Assembly (NCBI RefSeq): GCF_021233435.1
Contig: NZ_CP089468.1
Coordinates: forward strand, 1,550,001 to 1,614,000
DNA length: 64,000 nt
Reading direction: 5' to 3'
From: Halobacterium noricense
Lineage (GTDB): Archaea > Halobacteriota > Halobacteria > Halobacteriales > Halobacteriaceae
The translations under genes and the position numbers were made by a program. Below, one piece after another: positions 25,161 through 33,959 of the stretch (the stretch's first letter is position 1; each line of letters opens with the position of its first letter). The notes beneath the pieces are model-generated. The model saw only the letters and a list, made by a program, of their open reading frames with translations. It ran no database searches and was not told where the DNA came from.

Positions 25161-26642
25161 CTACCAGACATCCGAGAAGAGATCCTCGTACTCCTCGAGT
25201 GGGGCATCATCGGGCACAGACGTCGAGTACGTCGCCAGGACCATCACGACGAGCTGGCTGACAAGGACTGGGATGAACGGGAGGAAGCCGAACGTTAGGC
25301 TACCGGGGAGGTATCCGAGTTCGAACGCCCAGATACCAACAAAGCCCCAGATCAGTCCCGTGTACGCGGTATACTTGGTGGACCGTTTCCAATAGAAGGC
25401 GGTGATGATGGGGAAGAACATCAACGCATACCCGGAGAAGGCGAATGTTGCTGTGTCGATGATAGAATCTTTCGTCAGGAGTGCCCCGACGTATGCGGCG
25501 ATGAAGATGAGGATGAGGAAGGCACGCGTGAACCAGATCTCGTTCTGTTCGGTGGTGTCGAAGAACTCGCGCACGACGTCTTCAGAGAACATCGTGCTGA
25601 GTGTGAGTACTTGGCCGTCAAGGCTGGACATCAGTGCCGCGAGGATGCCGGCCAGTGCGAAGCCAATTGCCCACACGGGGAGTAGTTCGCCGACCATCGT
25701 CGGGAGGATGAAGTCGGGGTTAGCCAGATTGGGGAATTGCGCGATTCCCCAGAAGCCGAGGATAACGGCCGGAGTCCAAACGAGAAGCACTGCGACCGGA
25801 TAGAGGACGGACGTGTTCTTCAGAGTCTTGATGGAGTTGGCGGTCATGTACCGAATGAAGAGGTGTGGGTACACGAACGCGCCAAAGGCGACGATCAGTC
25901 CCTGCGAGAACCATGTTTTCGGACCGAAGGGCGGGATTCCTCCGCGGTTCAAGAACACGCCATTCTTGATTTCAGCGACGGCCTGAGTTGCTTCAGCGAA
26001 CCCGCCAAGTTTGAGTGGAATCCAGATGAAGATCGCGAGTAAGAACAGGATGAAGACGGCGCCTTGGAAGGTGTTCGTCCAGCCTGTTCCACGCATGCCA
26101 CCTTGGTACACATAGAATGCGACGACGGCTAACGTGACTAATGCGCCCGCCCAGTAGGGGACAAGGCCGTTGGTGATTGCTTCAAGCGTAATGCCTGCTC
26201 CCTGCACGCCGACAAGGACGTACGGAATTGTCCAGACGGTGAACAGCGCCAAGAGGACGAGGCCGAGATATTTTGCATCCCAGCGATGATTCATAATCTG
26301 GCCGGGGGTAATATGTTCGAATCGTTTTCCGACCAGCCAGATGCGGTAGCCGATGGTCATGATGAACACCGGGAAGAGGAACGCGAACAGGGACACGAAG
26401 AACCCATACGCTCCGGCACCGGCACCATATGCAAGTCCTGGTGCCCCGATCATGACGACTGCTGTCATGTTGGTCGCGAAGAGGGCGGCGAGCAGGACGA
26501 TGGTGTTGAACGATCGGTCCGCCATGAGGAAGTCCTCTCGGTCGGATCCGGTTACTCGTGACGCGAATTGTCCGATGCCGAGGACGATTAAGAGGTAGAC
26601 TCCCGTGATTCCGAGGATGATTAGGTTTGCTGTTGATACCAT
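25161..26642 (-). CDS. Sodium:solute symporter (SSS family)
   Basis: A 493-residue transporter of the SSS/SLC5 family with about 13 hydrophobic helices. Recognisable parts are GITGVYLLIVLGIGQFASRV (helix 1), NMTAVVMIGAPGLAYGAGAG, and the conserved FALAGILAALMSSLDGQVLT, which includes the family helix with paired serines near the sodium site. It probably imports an organic acid. It lies tail-to-head with a small membrane partner and close to the salicylyl-CoA genes, so an aromatic acid is a reasonable guess. Start at ATG 26642, three bases after the partner gene. Confidence 0.92.
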   Translation of the reverse strand: MVSTANLIILGITGVYLLIVLGIGQFASRVTGSDREDFLMADRSFNTIVLLAALFATNMTAVVMIGAPGLAYGAGAGAYGFFVSLFAFLFPVFIMTIGYRIWLVGKRFEHITPGQIMNHRWDAKYLGLVLLALFTVWTIPYVLVGVQGAGITLEAITNGLVPYWAGALVTLAVVAFYVYQGGMRGTGWTNTFQGAVFILFLLAIFIWIPLKLGGFAEATQAVAEIKNGVFLNRGGIPPFGPKTWFSQGLIVAFGAFVYPHLFIRYMTANSIKTLKNTSVLYPVAVLLVWTPAVILGFWGIAQFPNLANPDFILPTMVGELLPVWAIGFALAGILAALMSSLDGQVLTLSTMFSEDVVREFFDTTEQNEIWFTRAFLILIFIAAYVGALLTKDSIIDTATFAFSGYALMFFPIITAFYWKRSTKYTAYTGLIWGFVGIWAFELGYLPGSLTFGFLPFIPVLVSQLVVMVLATYSTSVPDDAPLEEYEDLFSDVW

Positions 26643-26645
26643 GTG

Positions 26646-26900
26646 TTATCCCTCCTTGTTGGTGTCAAGGGTTTCTGGGGGTTCTGGCGCTGCACGGTAC
26701 AGAACGTAGAGGATCGCGATTCCGATGACGTTGAATAATGCATCGTATGCGATTTGCATCGGTAACCAGCCGAAGACCAGTGTTGTTGAATCCACCAGGC
26801 CGAGGAATTGGCTTTGATGGACGCCGATCATGAGTACGATCACTCCGAGGAACGAGATACCCCGAAGTGAGTTTGGGTACCATATGCTACCACGGAACAT
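26646..26900 (-). CDS. Small two-helix membrane partner of the SSS transporter (DUF3311/YhdT-like)
   Basis: An 84-residue protein with two hydrophobic helices (FLGVIVLMIGVHQSQFLGLV and AYDALFNVIGIAILYVLY), preceded by WYPNSLRG. Small proteins of this plan (DUF3311, YhdT) are encoded beside SSS transporters and are thought to assist them. I start at ATG 26900 because a TATA box at 26927-26938 lies about 30 nt upstream; a longer frame to 27113 would overlap the divergent flavoprotein gene. It forms a two-gene unit with the symporter. Confidence 0.75.
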   Translation of the reverse strand: MFRGSIWYPNSLRGISFLGVIVLMIGVHQSQFLGLVDSTTLVFGWLPMQIAYDALFNVIGIAILYVLYRAAPEPPETLDTNKEG

Positions 26901-26926
26901 GTGCACCTGCCAGGTTATCGCCCCCT

Positions 26927-26938
26927 TCCATAAATGTT
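26927..26938 (-). promoter_or_regulatory. TATA box of the SSS transporter unit
   Basis: Minus-strand GAACATTTATGG lies about 30 nt above ATG 26900. A second TATA-like ATAAATATTC follows at 26943-26953. Confidence 0.5.
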
Positions 26939-27099
26939 CCGTATGAATATTTATTGATAGGTGTGTGTGGCGAGTTGAACGTCGGTGAGGGTAACCGTTA
27001 TTAGGACCGGGAATAAGTTTGTGATGTGATGGCAGAGACCGCGCTAGCAGCCAGTAGCTACCAGTACAACCCGCGCTCACGCCACGAGGTGGATGAATA

Positions 27100-29226
27100 A
27101 TGGACGTCACCACAATCGGTGGCGGTCCTGGCGGCCTCTACGCGAGCCTCCTCCTGAAAGAAGCAAACCCAGACTGGAACATCACCGTTTACGAACGAAA
27201 TCCTCGTGGGGTCACCTATGGGTGGGGGATCGTCCTTCCGAACCGCACGCTCTCCAAGCTCGAGGATACTGATGCCCCCTCCCACGAAGCGATTCAGGAG
27301 ACCGCAACCCGCTGGGATCCATTCGATCTCTACTACCAAGGCGAGCGCTACCGCTCGGAGGGTCATGGATTCATGAGTCTCCAACGAACGGACCTCCTGG
27401 ACCTCCTACAGAAGCGGTGTGACGAACTAGGAGTCGACCTCGTGTTCGACCACCCAATCGAGAATCCACGCGAGTTGACAGCCGAAGCCGACCTCGTCAT
27501 CGCCGCTGACGGGATTCACAGCAACACCCGACGCGAGTATGCAGACGAATTAGGCGCGGAAATGATTACGGGATCAACGCGATTCTCTTGGTTCGGTACC
27601 GATGCAGACTTCGATGCACTCAGCCACATCTTCGTCGAGAATGAGGACGGAATCTGGTGTGCGCACACATATCCTGGACCGACCAGTACCTTCATCGTTG
27701 ACTGCGACGCGGAAACGTGGGCGAACGCGCGTTTAGACGAACGCTCTGAATCGGAATACCTCGCCTACCTCGAGGACGTATTCGCCGAGCATCTCGACGG
27801 CCACGAACTGCTTTCGCAGACGGACAAGTGGCGAACGTTCACAACGGTCAAAAACGACCGCTGGCACCATGACAACCTCGTTCTCCTCGGAGACGCCGCC
27901 CACACCGCCCATTACTCCGTCGGGTCTGGGACGACCATGGCGCTTGAAGACGCCATCAGTCTCGCGAACGTCTTCGAAAACTACGATGGCGATCTCGAGG
28001 AAGCGCTCGCTACGTATGAGTCGAATCGTCGACCGAGCTCAGAATCGCTGCAGCGAGCGGCGGAACGGAGTCGACTGCACTTCGAACACATCCGTCGCTT
28101 CTATGGGTTTGAGGGCGTCCAGTTCGCGCTCCACCACCTGACGCGTTCAGGGCGACTCTCCTACGACAGCATGCAGCGCCGTGACCCGGAACTAGTCGCG
28201 GAGTTCGAAGACTGGTTCCAGAGTAAAACAGCAGGGGGAGGAGACTACTCGTCACCGAGCCTGCAGTCACTCGACTTGGATGGGCTTGAGCTCAACCAGC
28301 GGACGGTTCGCGCAAGCGAACCAACGGTGTCTGCATCCGATGGCCAGCTCCCCAGTCACAAGGCGACAGCGTACCGTGAACTCGCAACCTCCCACGATGG
28401 ACTTACGCTCACCGAACCGCTCGCCGTCTCCCAAGATGGCCGGCCAACAGCGGGAAGCCCGGGACTCTACACAGACGAACATCGTGGCACTTGGGAACGG
28501 ATCGTCTCGGAGAGCGATACGCCCGTCGGGACCCAACTCGTGCATGCGGGCAGCCGTGGTGCTGGACAGCCACGCGCGTTCGCGCTCGATCGGCCAACGT
28601 CACGAAACGAGGCCTGGGCCCCACGGTTGACCGATCAGTATCCGACACGGCCGGAAGCGTTTGCCCCAGAATCGATGGACGAGGAGCTCCGTGCGCGCGT
28701 TCGCGACGATTTCGAAGCCGCGACTGAGCGGGCAGTAGCTGCAGGATTCGATTATCTCCAGCTTCACCTTGGGAATGGATATCTGCTCGGCTCCTACTTG
28801 TCGCCGGTGACGAATTCCCGTGAGGATCAGTTTGGGGGAAGTCTTACGGATCGCTTGCGGTTCCCATTAAGTGTCGTTGAAGCTGTGAGTGAGGTCTGGC
28901 CGGCCGATCGGACACTCGGCGTGGCGATTCAGGCAGACGATTGGGCAGCCGATGGATTCACGCTGAGCGACGCGATCGAAGTCGGGGAAGAGCTGGTCGA
29001 TGCTGGTGTTGATGTCCTCGCGCCAGTTGCAGGTGGGGTCGTTGCCGATGAGAGCCCAGACCAGGTTGAAGGCCTAGCAAACTACAGTGACCATCTGCGG
29101 AATGAACTTGATGTATCGACAATTGCGACGGTTCATGCCACTACTCAGGACGAAGTGGACACACTTGTCGCAACTGGACGCGCGGATCTCTGTACGTACT
29201 ACGGCCCGTCGATAGAAACGGAGTAA
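27100..29226 (+). CDS. Bifunctional salicylyl-CoA 5-hydroxylase-like flavoprotein
   Basis: A 708-residue fusion of two flavin domains. Residues 1-390 are an aromatic monooxygenase: FAD motif GGGPGGLYASLLLKEANP, AADGIHSNTRR, and GDAAHTAHYSVGSGTTMALE. Residues from about 405 are an Old-Yellow-Enzyme domain: LYTDEHRGTWERIV, HAGSRGAGQP, the active-site LQLHLGNGYLLGSYLSPVTN and REDQFGGSLTDRLRFPL. This layout is that of salicylyl-CoA 5-hydroxylases (Streptomyces SdgC type), which make gentisyl-CoA. It is somewhat shorter than the approximately 770 residues I recall. The ligase behind it on the opposite strand would supply salicylyl-CoA or its adenylate. Gentisate dioxygenase is not in the window. 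Confidence 0.87.
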   Translation: MDVTTIGGGPGGLYASLLLKEANPDWNITVYERNPRGVTYGWGIVLPNRTLSKLEDTDAPSHEAIQETATRWDPFDLYYQGERYRSEGHGFMSLQRTDLLDLLQKRCDELGVDLVFDHPIENPRELTAEADLVIAADGIHSNTRREYADELGAEMITGSTRFSWFGTDADFDALSHIFVENEDGIWCAHTYPGPTSTFIVDCDAETWANARLDERSESEYLAYLEDVFAEHLDGHELLSQTDKWRTFTTVKNDRWHHDNLVLLGDAAHTAHYSVGSGTTMALEDAISLANVFENYDGDLEEALATYESNRRPSSESLQRAAERSRLHFEHIRRFYGFEGVQFALHHLTRSGRLSYDSMQRRDPELVAEFEDWFQSKTAGGGDYSSPSLQSLDLDGLELNQRTVRASEPTVSASDGQLPSHKATAYRELATSHDGLTLTEPLAVSQDGRPTAGSPGLYTDEHRGTWERIVSESDTPVGTQLVHAGSRGAGQPRAFALDRPTSRNEAWAPRLTDQYPTRPEAFAPESMDEELRARVRDDFEAATERAVAAGFDYLQLHLGNGYLLGSYLSPVTNSREDQFGGSLTDRLRFPLSVVEAVSEVWPADRTLGVAIQADDWAADGFTLSDAIEVGEELVDAGVDVLAPVAGGVVADESPDQVEGLANYSDHLRNELDVSTIATVHATTQDEVDTLVATGRADLCTYYGPSIETE

Positions 29227-29232
29227 GCGGCG

Positions 29233-30903
29233 TTAGTTTGCGTTCTCTGCAGCCAATTCTTCCAGGCGCTTCTTGTCTAACTTGCCGACTTCAGTACGCG
29301 GGAGGTCTCGCATCACTTCCAGTCGTTCCGGGCGTTTGAACACGGCAACCCCACGCTCTTCGAGGAACTCGGTGAGGTCATCTAAGGTGAGGGGTGTTGC
29401 GTCTTCAGTAAGTTCGACGAATGCACACGGCCGTTCCCCGAGGCGTTCGTCCGGCATCGCTACAATCGCCACGTTCGCGATATCGGGGTGTTCAGCCACG
29501 ATGTCCTCCACTCCTGGTGCGTAGATGTTCTCGCCGCCACGGATGATCGTATTCTTGATTCGCCCGAAGACAGCGTAGTTCCCGTCTTCTCGATGGGAGA
29601 GCACGTCTTCGGTGTAGAGCCACCCGTCGTCATCGAAATTATCGGCATTCTCTTCGTCATTCCGGAAGTACCCAGTGAAGTATCCCGGACCGCGAACAGA
29701 GAGTTCTCCTGTCTCCCCCTGTGGGACGGTTTCCTCGCGGTCGAAACCAACGATTCGAACCTCAGCACCGTCGGAAATTGGACGGCCAACTGTTTCGGCT
29801 TGGATATCTACGTCGTCTTCGGGGCGGGTACAAATGAGTGGGCCTTCTGCCATCCCGAAGATGTTGCAGAATCCGACGTCCCATGCGTCCACGCTATCGC
29901 GAACGACGTGTGGTAGGACTTTCTGGCCGCCGCTAATAATGACTTCGAGGCTGGAGAGGTCGTATTCGTCTAGGTCGGGGTGTTCGAGAATGTCGATGAG
30001 TTGGGTGGGGATGAACAGCGAGTACATCCCGCCCTCCCGTTCGATGAGATCCATCAAGGCTTCGGGTTTGAGCGTCGGCTCGACTGCGACAGTCGCGCCT
30101 TCCCAAATAGCGGCGCCGACAATACAGTTTAGGGAGGCATTGTGACCAATCGGAACGCTAGGGAAGGCGACCCAGTCGCTGTCGACACCAGCGACGTCAG
30201 CCATGTGCTCCCACTGGTACAGATAATCATTATGGGTGCGCGGGATTCCTTTCGGCATTCCGGTAGTCCCACCAGAAAGCAGCATCACTCCGGGTTCAGT
30301 TGGTGAGATTTCGAGGGAATCGAGTCGCTCGTCGTCCGGCGTGGTTTCGCACAGTGAGTCGAAGTCCTCCCAGCCTCCTGGGAGTGAATTAGCATCGTCG
30401 GCGACGCCGATGAGTGTCTCGAGGTGGGGGTATTCCGACTCGATATTGTCGACGAGCGAAACAAAGTCGAATCCCATCTCGTACCGATCGCCGGCAGTAA
30501 GGTAGGCCGTTGTATCGAAGTTATCTAGGAGATGCCGGACTTCGGCTTCACGATGGCGAGGAAGTGCTTGTACAGGGATTGCGCCGACTCGGGAGCAGCC
30601 GAAGAACGCTTCAAGGAACTCGACTGAGTTCGGCAATTGGAAGATAACTCGTTCGCCGGCGGTGACGTCGTTTGCGTTGAGGGCAGTGGCTAGGCTCCGG
30701 GAGCGTTTTGCAAGTTCAGCGTAAGTTAGTTCCCGGTTTGGGCCTGTGACGGCGACCTTCTCTGGTGTTTCGTCTGCGCGTTGGTCAAGCAGCTCGTGGA
30801 ACGTCAAATCGCGCCAGTAACCTGCGTCACGGTAGCGGTCGATGCGTTCCTGTGGGAAGGGAACGTACCCCTCTAGGGATGCGGGTGAGAGATCGTCACT
30901 CAT
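29233..30903 (-). CDS. Aryl-acid AMP ligase (DhbE/salicylyl-AMP ligase-like)
   Basis: A 556-residue ANL-superfamily adenylating enzyme. The phosphate loop LLSGGTTGMPKGIPRTHNDY, the A5 motif NIFGMAEG, the A7 segment WLYTEDV and the A10 lysine region PRTEVGKLDKK are all present. Overall it resembles 2,3-dihydroxybenzoate/salicylate-AMP ligases (DhbE, SdgA). It would activate salicylate for the hydroxylase. It converges on that gene with a 6 bp gap. I start at ATG 30903 (MSDDLSPAS), with a TATA box at 30933-30943; the GTG at 30918 is less likely. Confidence 0.87.
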   Translation of the reverse strand: MSDDLSPASLEGYVPFPQERIDRYRDAGYWRDLTFHELLDQRADETPEKVAVTGPNRELTYAELAKRSRSLATALNANDVTAGERVIFQLPNSVEFLEAFFGCSRVGAIPVQALPRHREAEVRHLLDNFDTTAYLTAGDRYEMGFDFVSLVDNIESEYPHLETLIGVADDANSLPGGWEDFDSLCETTPDDERLDSLEISPTEPGVMLLSGGTTGMPKGIPRTHNDYLYQWEHMADVAGVDSDWVAFPSVPIGHNASLNCIVGAAIWEGATVAVEPTLKPEALMDLIEREGGMYSLFIPTQLIDILEHPDLDEYDLSSLEVIISGGQKVLPHVVRDSVDAWDVGFCNIFGMAEGPLICTRPEDDVDIQAETVGRPISDGAEVRIVGFDREETVPQGETGELSVRGPGYFTGYFRNDEENADNFDDDGWLYTEDVLSHREDGNYAVFGRIKNTIIRGGENIYAPGVEDIVAEHPDIANVAIVAMPDERLGERPCAFVELTEDATPLTLDDLTEFLEERGVAVFKRPERLEVMRDLPRTEVGKLDKKRLEELAAENAN

Positions 30904-30932
30904 GGGCTTCAATACCACAATAGGGAACGGCT

Positions 30933-30943
30933 CTCATAAATCA
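30933..30943 (-). promoter_or_regulatory. TATA box of the aryl-AMP ligase
   Basis: Minus-strand GATTTATGAGA, about 30 nt above ATG 30903. The MITE at 30959 begins only 15 bp further upstream, so any upstream operator has been displaced. Confidence 0.55.
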
Positions 30944-30958
30944 TCGGTGTCCTGATTG

Positions 30959-31514
30959 GGGCAGTGTTCAGATAAGCAGACGAAAGTAGCGGAGATGCCG
31001 TTGCGTAATGAAAGCCCTCGGCAGTCTCGACCGTCGGGAGACTCGCTATGCTCGTCTCCCGTGGTCTCGTTCGTTGCACTCACGACACTCCCGCGGCTCG
31101 CTGTCGCCGACGGGCTATGCCCGCCGGCTGCCTGAGAGAGCTTGCTCCCTCTCTGTCGCCGAAAGAGCGCACAGCGCTCTTTCGAGAGCAGGCGAACGCA
31201 AAGCGTTCGCCGCCCTCGCGAATCTTCGATTCGCTCAGTGACGAGAGAGCTCTGCTCTCTCGGACCACGCGCGTTCGCTCCCGGTGGTCGCTCACGTGCT
31301 TGCGTTGCCGGGGTTCGTCGAGTGGGCGGTCGGCTGCGCCGACCGCCGCAAAACGTGGCGGCTTCGCCGCCACGCGCGCCTCGCGCTTTCAATCCGCCGG
31401 AAATCTCCGATTTCCGAGGCCTCGGGAGCGCGTTGCTCTCCCGGCGACCACCAGGATTACCGGCTGTATCGGCGAGCACATCAAGCCAGTTTCAGTCCTT
31501 ATCTGAACACCGCC
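30959..31514. mobile_element. Hairpin-array MITE, copy B (556 bp)
   Basis: The element is flanked by a perfect 8-bp duplication CCTGATTG (30951-30958 and 31515-31522), the size made by IS6-type transposases. Ends are GGCAGTGTTCAGATAAGC and (reverse) GGCGGTGTTCAG. Internal hairpins include arms CGAGAGAGC/GCTCTCTCG, loop TCT (31242-31262), arms GGCGGTCGGC/GCCGACCGCC, loop TGC (31325-31347), and arms GAAAGAGCGC/GCGCTCTTTC. It has no transposase gene and must be moved in trans. Confidence 0.88.
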
Positions 31515-31522
31515 CCTGATTG

Positions 31523-31823
31523 ACTGTATTTGATGCCTGGATTATACTTTGTACGTCGTTTGATAGTGGTGCATGAATATTAATGCGGAATGAGATTTCG
31601 AACTGTATAAGTATTTTATGCAAAATATGTTCGCCCAAATGAACCATATTATCTGATTATGTCCGAACTTGTTCGCGTTGTCCGCGTATATCGTGGTCAA
31701 TTCACAACCTAATTGGAGTTATCAGTTTGGTTCCGCATAACGAAAAATCAATTCAAACCTCCGGAAGACCACTTATAATAGACGGGGATTTTTTCCGTAT
31801 TACGGAATTGGAACCGATATAGG
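31523..31823. promoter_or_regulatory. AT-rich gap with a palindromic operator candidate
   Basis: This is non-coding. At 31793-31807 there is a perfect 15-nt palindrome, arms TTCCGTA and TACGGAA around T. It would lie about 64 bp above the ATG of the IclR gene at 33960 if the MITEs between were removed. Similar sequences lie upstream of the IclR gene at 39622. Confidence 0.55.
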
Positions 31824-31831
31824 GTATGAGG

Positions 31832-32262
31832 GGCAGTGTTCAGATAAGCAGACGAAAGTAGCGGAGACGACGTTGCCTTTTGAAAGCCCTCGGTGGTCTC
31901 GACCGTCGGGAGACTCGCTATGCTCGTCTCCCGTGGTCTCGCTCGTTGCACTCACGAGACTCCCGCTGGTCGCTCACGTGCTTACTTCGTCCTCAGAACC
32001 CGTCGGGTTCTGATGGGTGGTTCGAGAGGACGAAGTCCTCTCGTCATCCCGAGAGACGCCGTCGGCGTCTCTCGGTCGACTGCGGAAGACGCGTCGCGTC
32101 TTCCGAACGCCGGGGTTCGTTGAGTGGGCGGTCGGCTGTGCCGACCGCCGCAAAACGTGGCGGCTTCGCCGCCACGCGCGCCTCGCCCTTTCAATCCACC
32201 AGGAAATCGGCTGATTCGCCGGCTGAAGCTGCAGTCAGACCAATCCTTATCTGAACACCACC
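31832..32262. mobile_element. Hairpin-array MITE, copy C (431 bp)
   Basis: It is flanked by GTATGAGG at 31824-31831 and 32263-32270. It carries five hairpins, among them arms CAGAACCC/GGGTTCTG, loop GTC (31994-32012), arms CCGAGAGACGCC/GGCGTCTCTCGG, loop GTC (32049-32075), and arms GGAAGACGC/GCGTCTTCC. Compared with copy E it lacks a block that holds four other hairpins. Confidence 0.88.
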
Positions 32263-32329
32263 GTATGAGGGGTAGTGTTCAGATAAGCAGACGAAAGTAG
32301 CGGAGACGACGTTGCCCATTCGTCTTTAG

Positions 32330-33634
32330 CTAAGCCTCACACCTCGGTTGCGTAGCGGTAGCGAGCGTCTCTTGCAGTATCGGTCGTTGCTGGTGGATCT
32401 TCTGTGCGTCTTCGATCAGCCGCTCCAACAGCGGCGGTGGTGAGTAGCCGAGGAACTCACCGAGTTCGTGAAGAATGAGCTGGGCGTGCGACCGGAAGGT
32501 CGCCGCCCAGCGTTCCGGTGGAAACACGATCTCGTCGTCAGCCTGCTCGGTGACCAGATCCAACAACTCACGGCTCACTAGCAGCGACAGCAACGCCGCA
32601 TACAGCAAAATCTCCACCACAACAGGGTTGCTCGTGTCGAACTCATCTAGTTCGTATTGCGTCTTCAACTCACGAAACAGCGTTTCTACCTCCCATCGAC
32701 ACCGATACAGCGTCCCTAGATCTGCCGGGAGAAACTCTTCTCTCGGTAGATTTGTGATGTACAGATGGTAGTCGTCGGCGTCCTCGTCCCGGACGCCGAC
32801 GACGCGGAACCGCTTCGTGTCTAGCGACCGTGTTCCCTCGTACTGACCCCGCTTGAACTCCGCTTCGACCTCTACGTCAATGTACTCCCGCGAGAGATCA
32901 CCGACTACGTCGTGGATCTTCTCCTCTTCCAAGGGAATGGCGCGCCCGCGCCATTCCCGTAACTCCTCTGTTATCACCGGATTCGCGTTCTGCTTCAACC
33001 GGCTCACAAAGTAGCCGTCGTTCTCGTCGATCAGCGCAAAGCGGCGGTACTTGAAGTACGCTAGGTCAAACAAAACCAGCCGTCCATGCAGCCACGACCC
33101 CGTCTTGAACAACGTGCTGTCGTGCGCTTTTTCATCGGTCACGTCAATCCGTTCAATCGTCTGGTCGGTGGCATTGTGGAGCAGGTGGAGCTTCGCTCCA
33201 GCCTGCTCCTCGTGGCGAGCTTGGAACTCGTCGGAAAGGAACTCGTGCAACCGCAGCACCGTTCCATCAGCGATCATCACGTCTCTAAATCGGTCGATAT
33301 CAGCGTCAACAGCGTCGGGAACAGCGACCTCGTCGAGACCACGCTCGACGAGGTCGCGGAGATACTCTGCAAGTGACGGCGTCAGCCGGTGATAGAAGCC
33401 ACCGGGAGAGATCGTCTCATCGGCTGTGGAGTTGTAGCTACGTCTGAACCCAGCGAGTGTTCGGCTCTCTCCTGTGGCGAAGCCGAACACGAGCGCCCAT
33501 ACGAGGACGGGAATCTGAAGCTTGCCCTCGCGTTCGACCACGCCGAGTTCCTCGGCGTGCTCTTCGAGGAACTCAGAAGGAAACAGTGTAGTAAGACGAC
33601 GCATGATTCTCGATGAGGAGGCGTCTTGGTGCAC
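32330..33634 (-). CDS. IS4-family (ISH8-type) transposase
   Basis: A 434-residue DDE transposase, complete. First Asp in VMIADGTVLRLH, second in LVLFDLAYFKYRR, and the Y-2-R-3-E-6-K signature as YRCRWEVETLFRELK. The coding sequence contains an unusual number of long inverted repeats (e.g. 33324-33357, 32771-32803, 33178-33209). It is preceded by a short 5' region up to the terminal repeat. It looks functional. Confidence 0.95.
   Translation of the reverse strand: MHQDASSSRIMRRLTTLFPSEFLEEHAEELGVVEREGKLQIPVLVWALVFGFATGESRTLAGFRRSYNSTADETISPGGFYHRLTPSLAEYLRDLVERGLDEVAVPDAVDADIDRFRDVMIADGTVLRLHEFLSDEFQARHEEQAGAKLHLLHNATDQTIERIDVTDEKAHDSTLFKTGSWLHGRLVLFDLAYFKYRRFALIDENDGYFVSRLKQNANPVITEELREWRGRAIPLEEEKIHDVVGDLSREYIDVEVEAEFKRGQYEGTRSLDTKRFRVVGVRDEDADDYHLYITNLPREEFLPADLGTLYRCRWEVETLFRELKTQYELDEFDTSNPVVVEILLYAALLSLLVSRELLDLVTEQADDEIVFPPERWAATFRSHAQLILHELGEFLGYSPPPLLERLIEDAQKIHQQRPILQETLATATQPRCEA
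32771..32803. repeat. Inverted repeat inside the ISH8-type transposase gene
   Basis: Arms GTCGTCGGCGTCC and GGACGCCGACGAC, 13 bp perfect, loop TCGTCCC. Confidence 0.9.
33178..33209. repeat. Hairpin with triloop inside the ISH8-type gene
   Basis: Arms GGAGCAGGTGGAGC and GCTCCAGCCTGCTCC (14 bp with one bulged base), loop TTC. Confidence 0.9.
33324..33357. repeat. Inverted repeat inside the ISH8-type gene
   Basis: Arms GCGACCTCGTCGAG and CTCGACGAGGTCGC, 14 bp perfect, loop ACCACG. Confidence 0.9.
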
Positions 33635-33959
33635 ACTTGCCGCCTCCTCGTTCCTCTCAAAAAGTATCCTCGATAAGCCGCTGCTGTCACGCGGTTCCTC
33701 GCTTAGCTAAAGACGAATGCGACGTTGCCTTTTGAAAGCCCTCGGCAGTCTCGACTCCCGCGGCTCGCTGCGCGCGTTCGCTCCCGCTGGTCGCTCACGT
33801 GCTTACTTCGCCGGGGTTCGTCGAGACCACCTCGCCCTTTCAATCCACCAGGAAATCGGCTGATTCGCCGGCTGAAGCTGCAGTCAGACCAATCCTTATC
33901 TGAACACCACCGTATGAGGAGGGGAAACCACTATGATACCAACCACGCATTATGGATGT

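Larger units (their letters stand above)
32317..33719 (-). mobile_element. ISH8-type insertion sequence (1403 bp)
   Basis: It has 19-bp perfect terminal repeats CATTCGTCTTTAGCTAAGC and a 10-bp target duplication CGACGTTGCC (32307-32316 and 33720-33729), inserted in MITE copy D. Size, duplication length and transposase match the ISH8 group of IS4. Confidence 0.92.
32271..33911. mobile_element. MITE copy D (228 bp, without hairpins) carrying an ISH8-type insertion
   Basis: It abuts copy C with a shared GTATGAGG and has a third GTATGAGG at 33912-33919, so C and D entered the same target one after the other. Without the ISH8-type element and its duplication, D is only 228 bp. All hairpin blocks of copies B, C and E are missing, while the single-copy sequence between blocks is kept (e.g. 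CTTACTTCGCCGGGGTTCGT). Confidence 0.87.
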
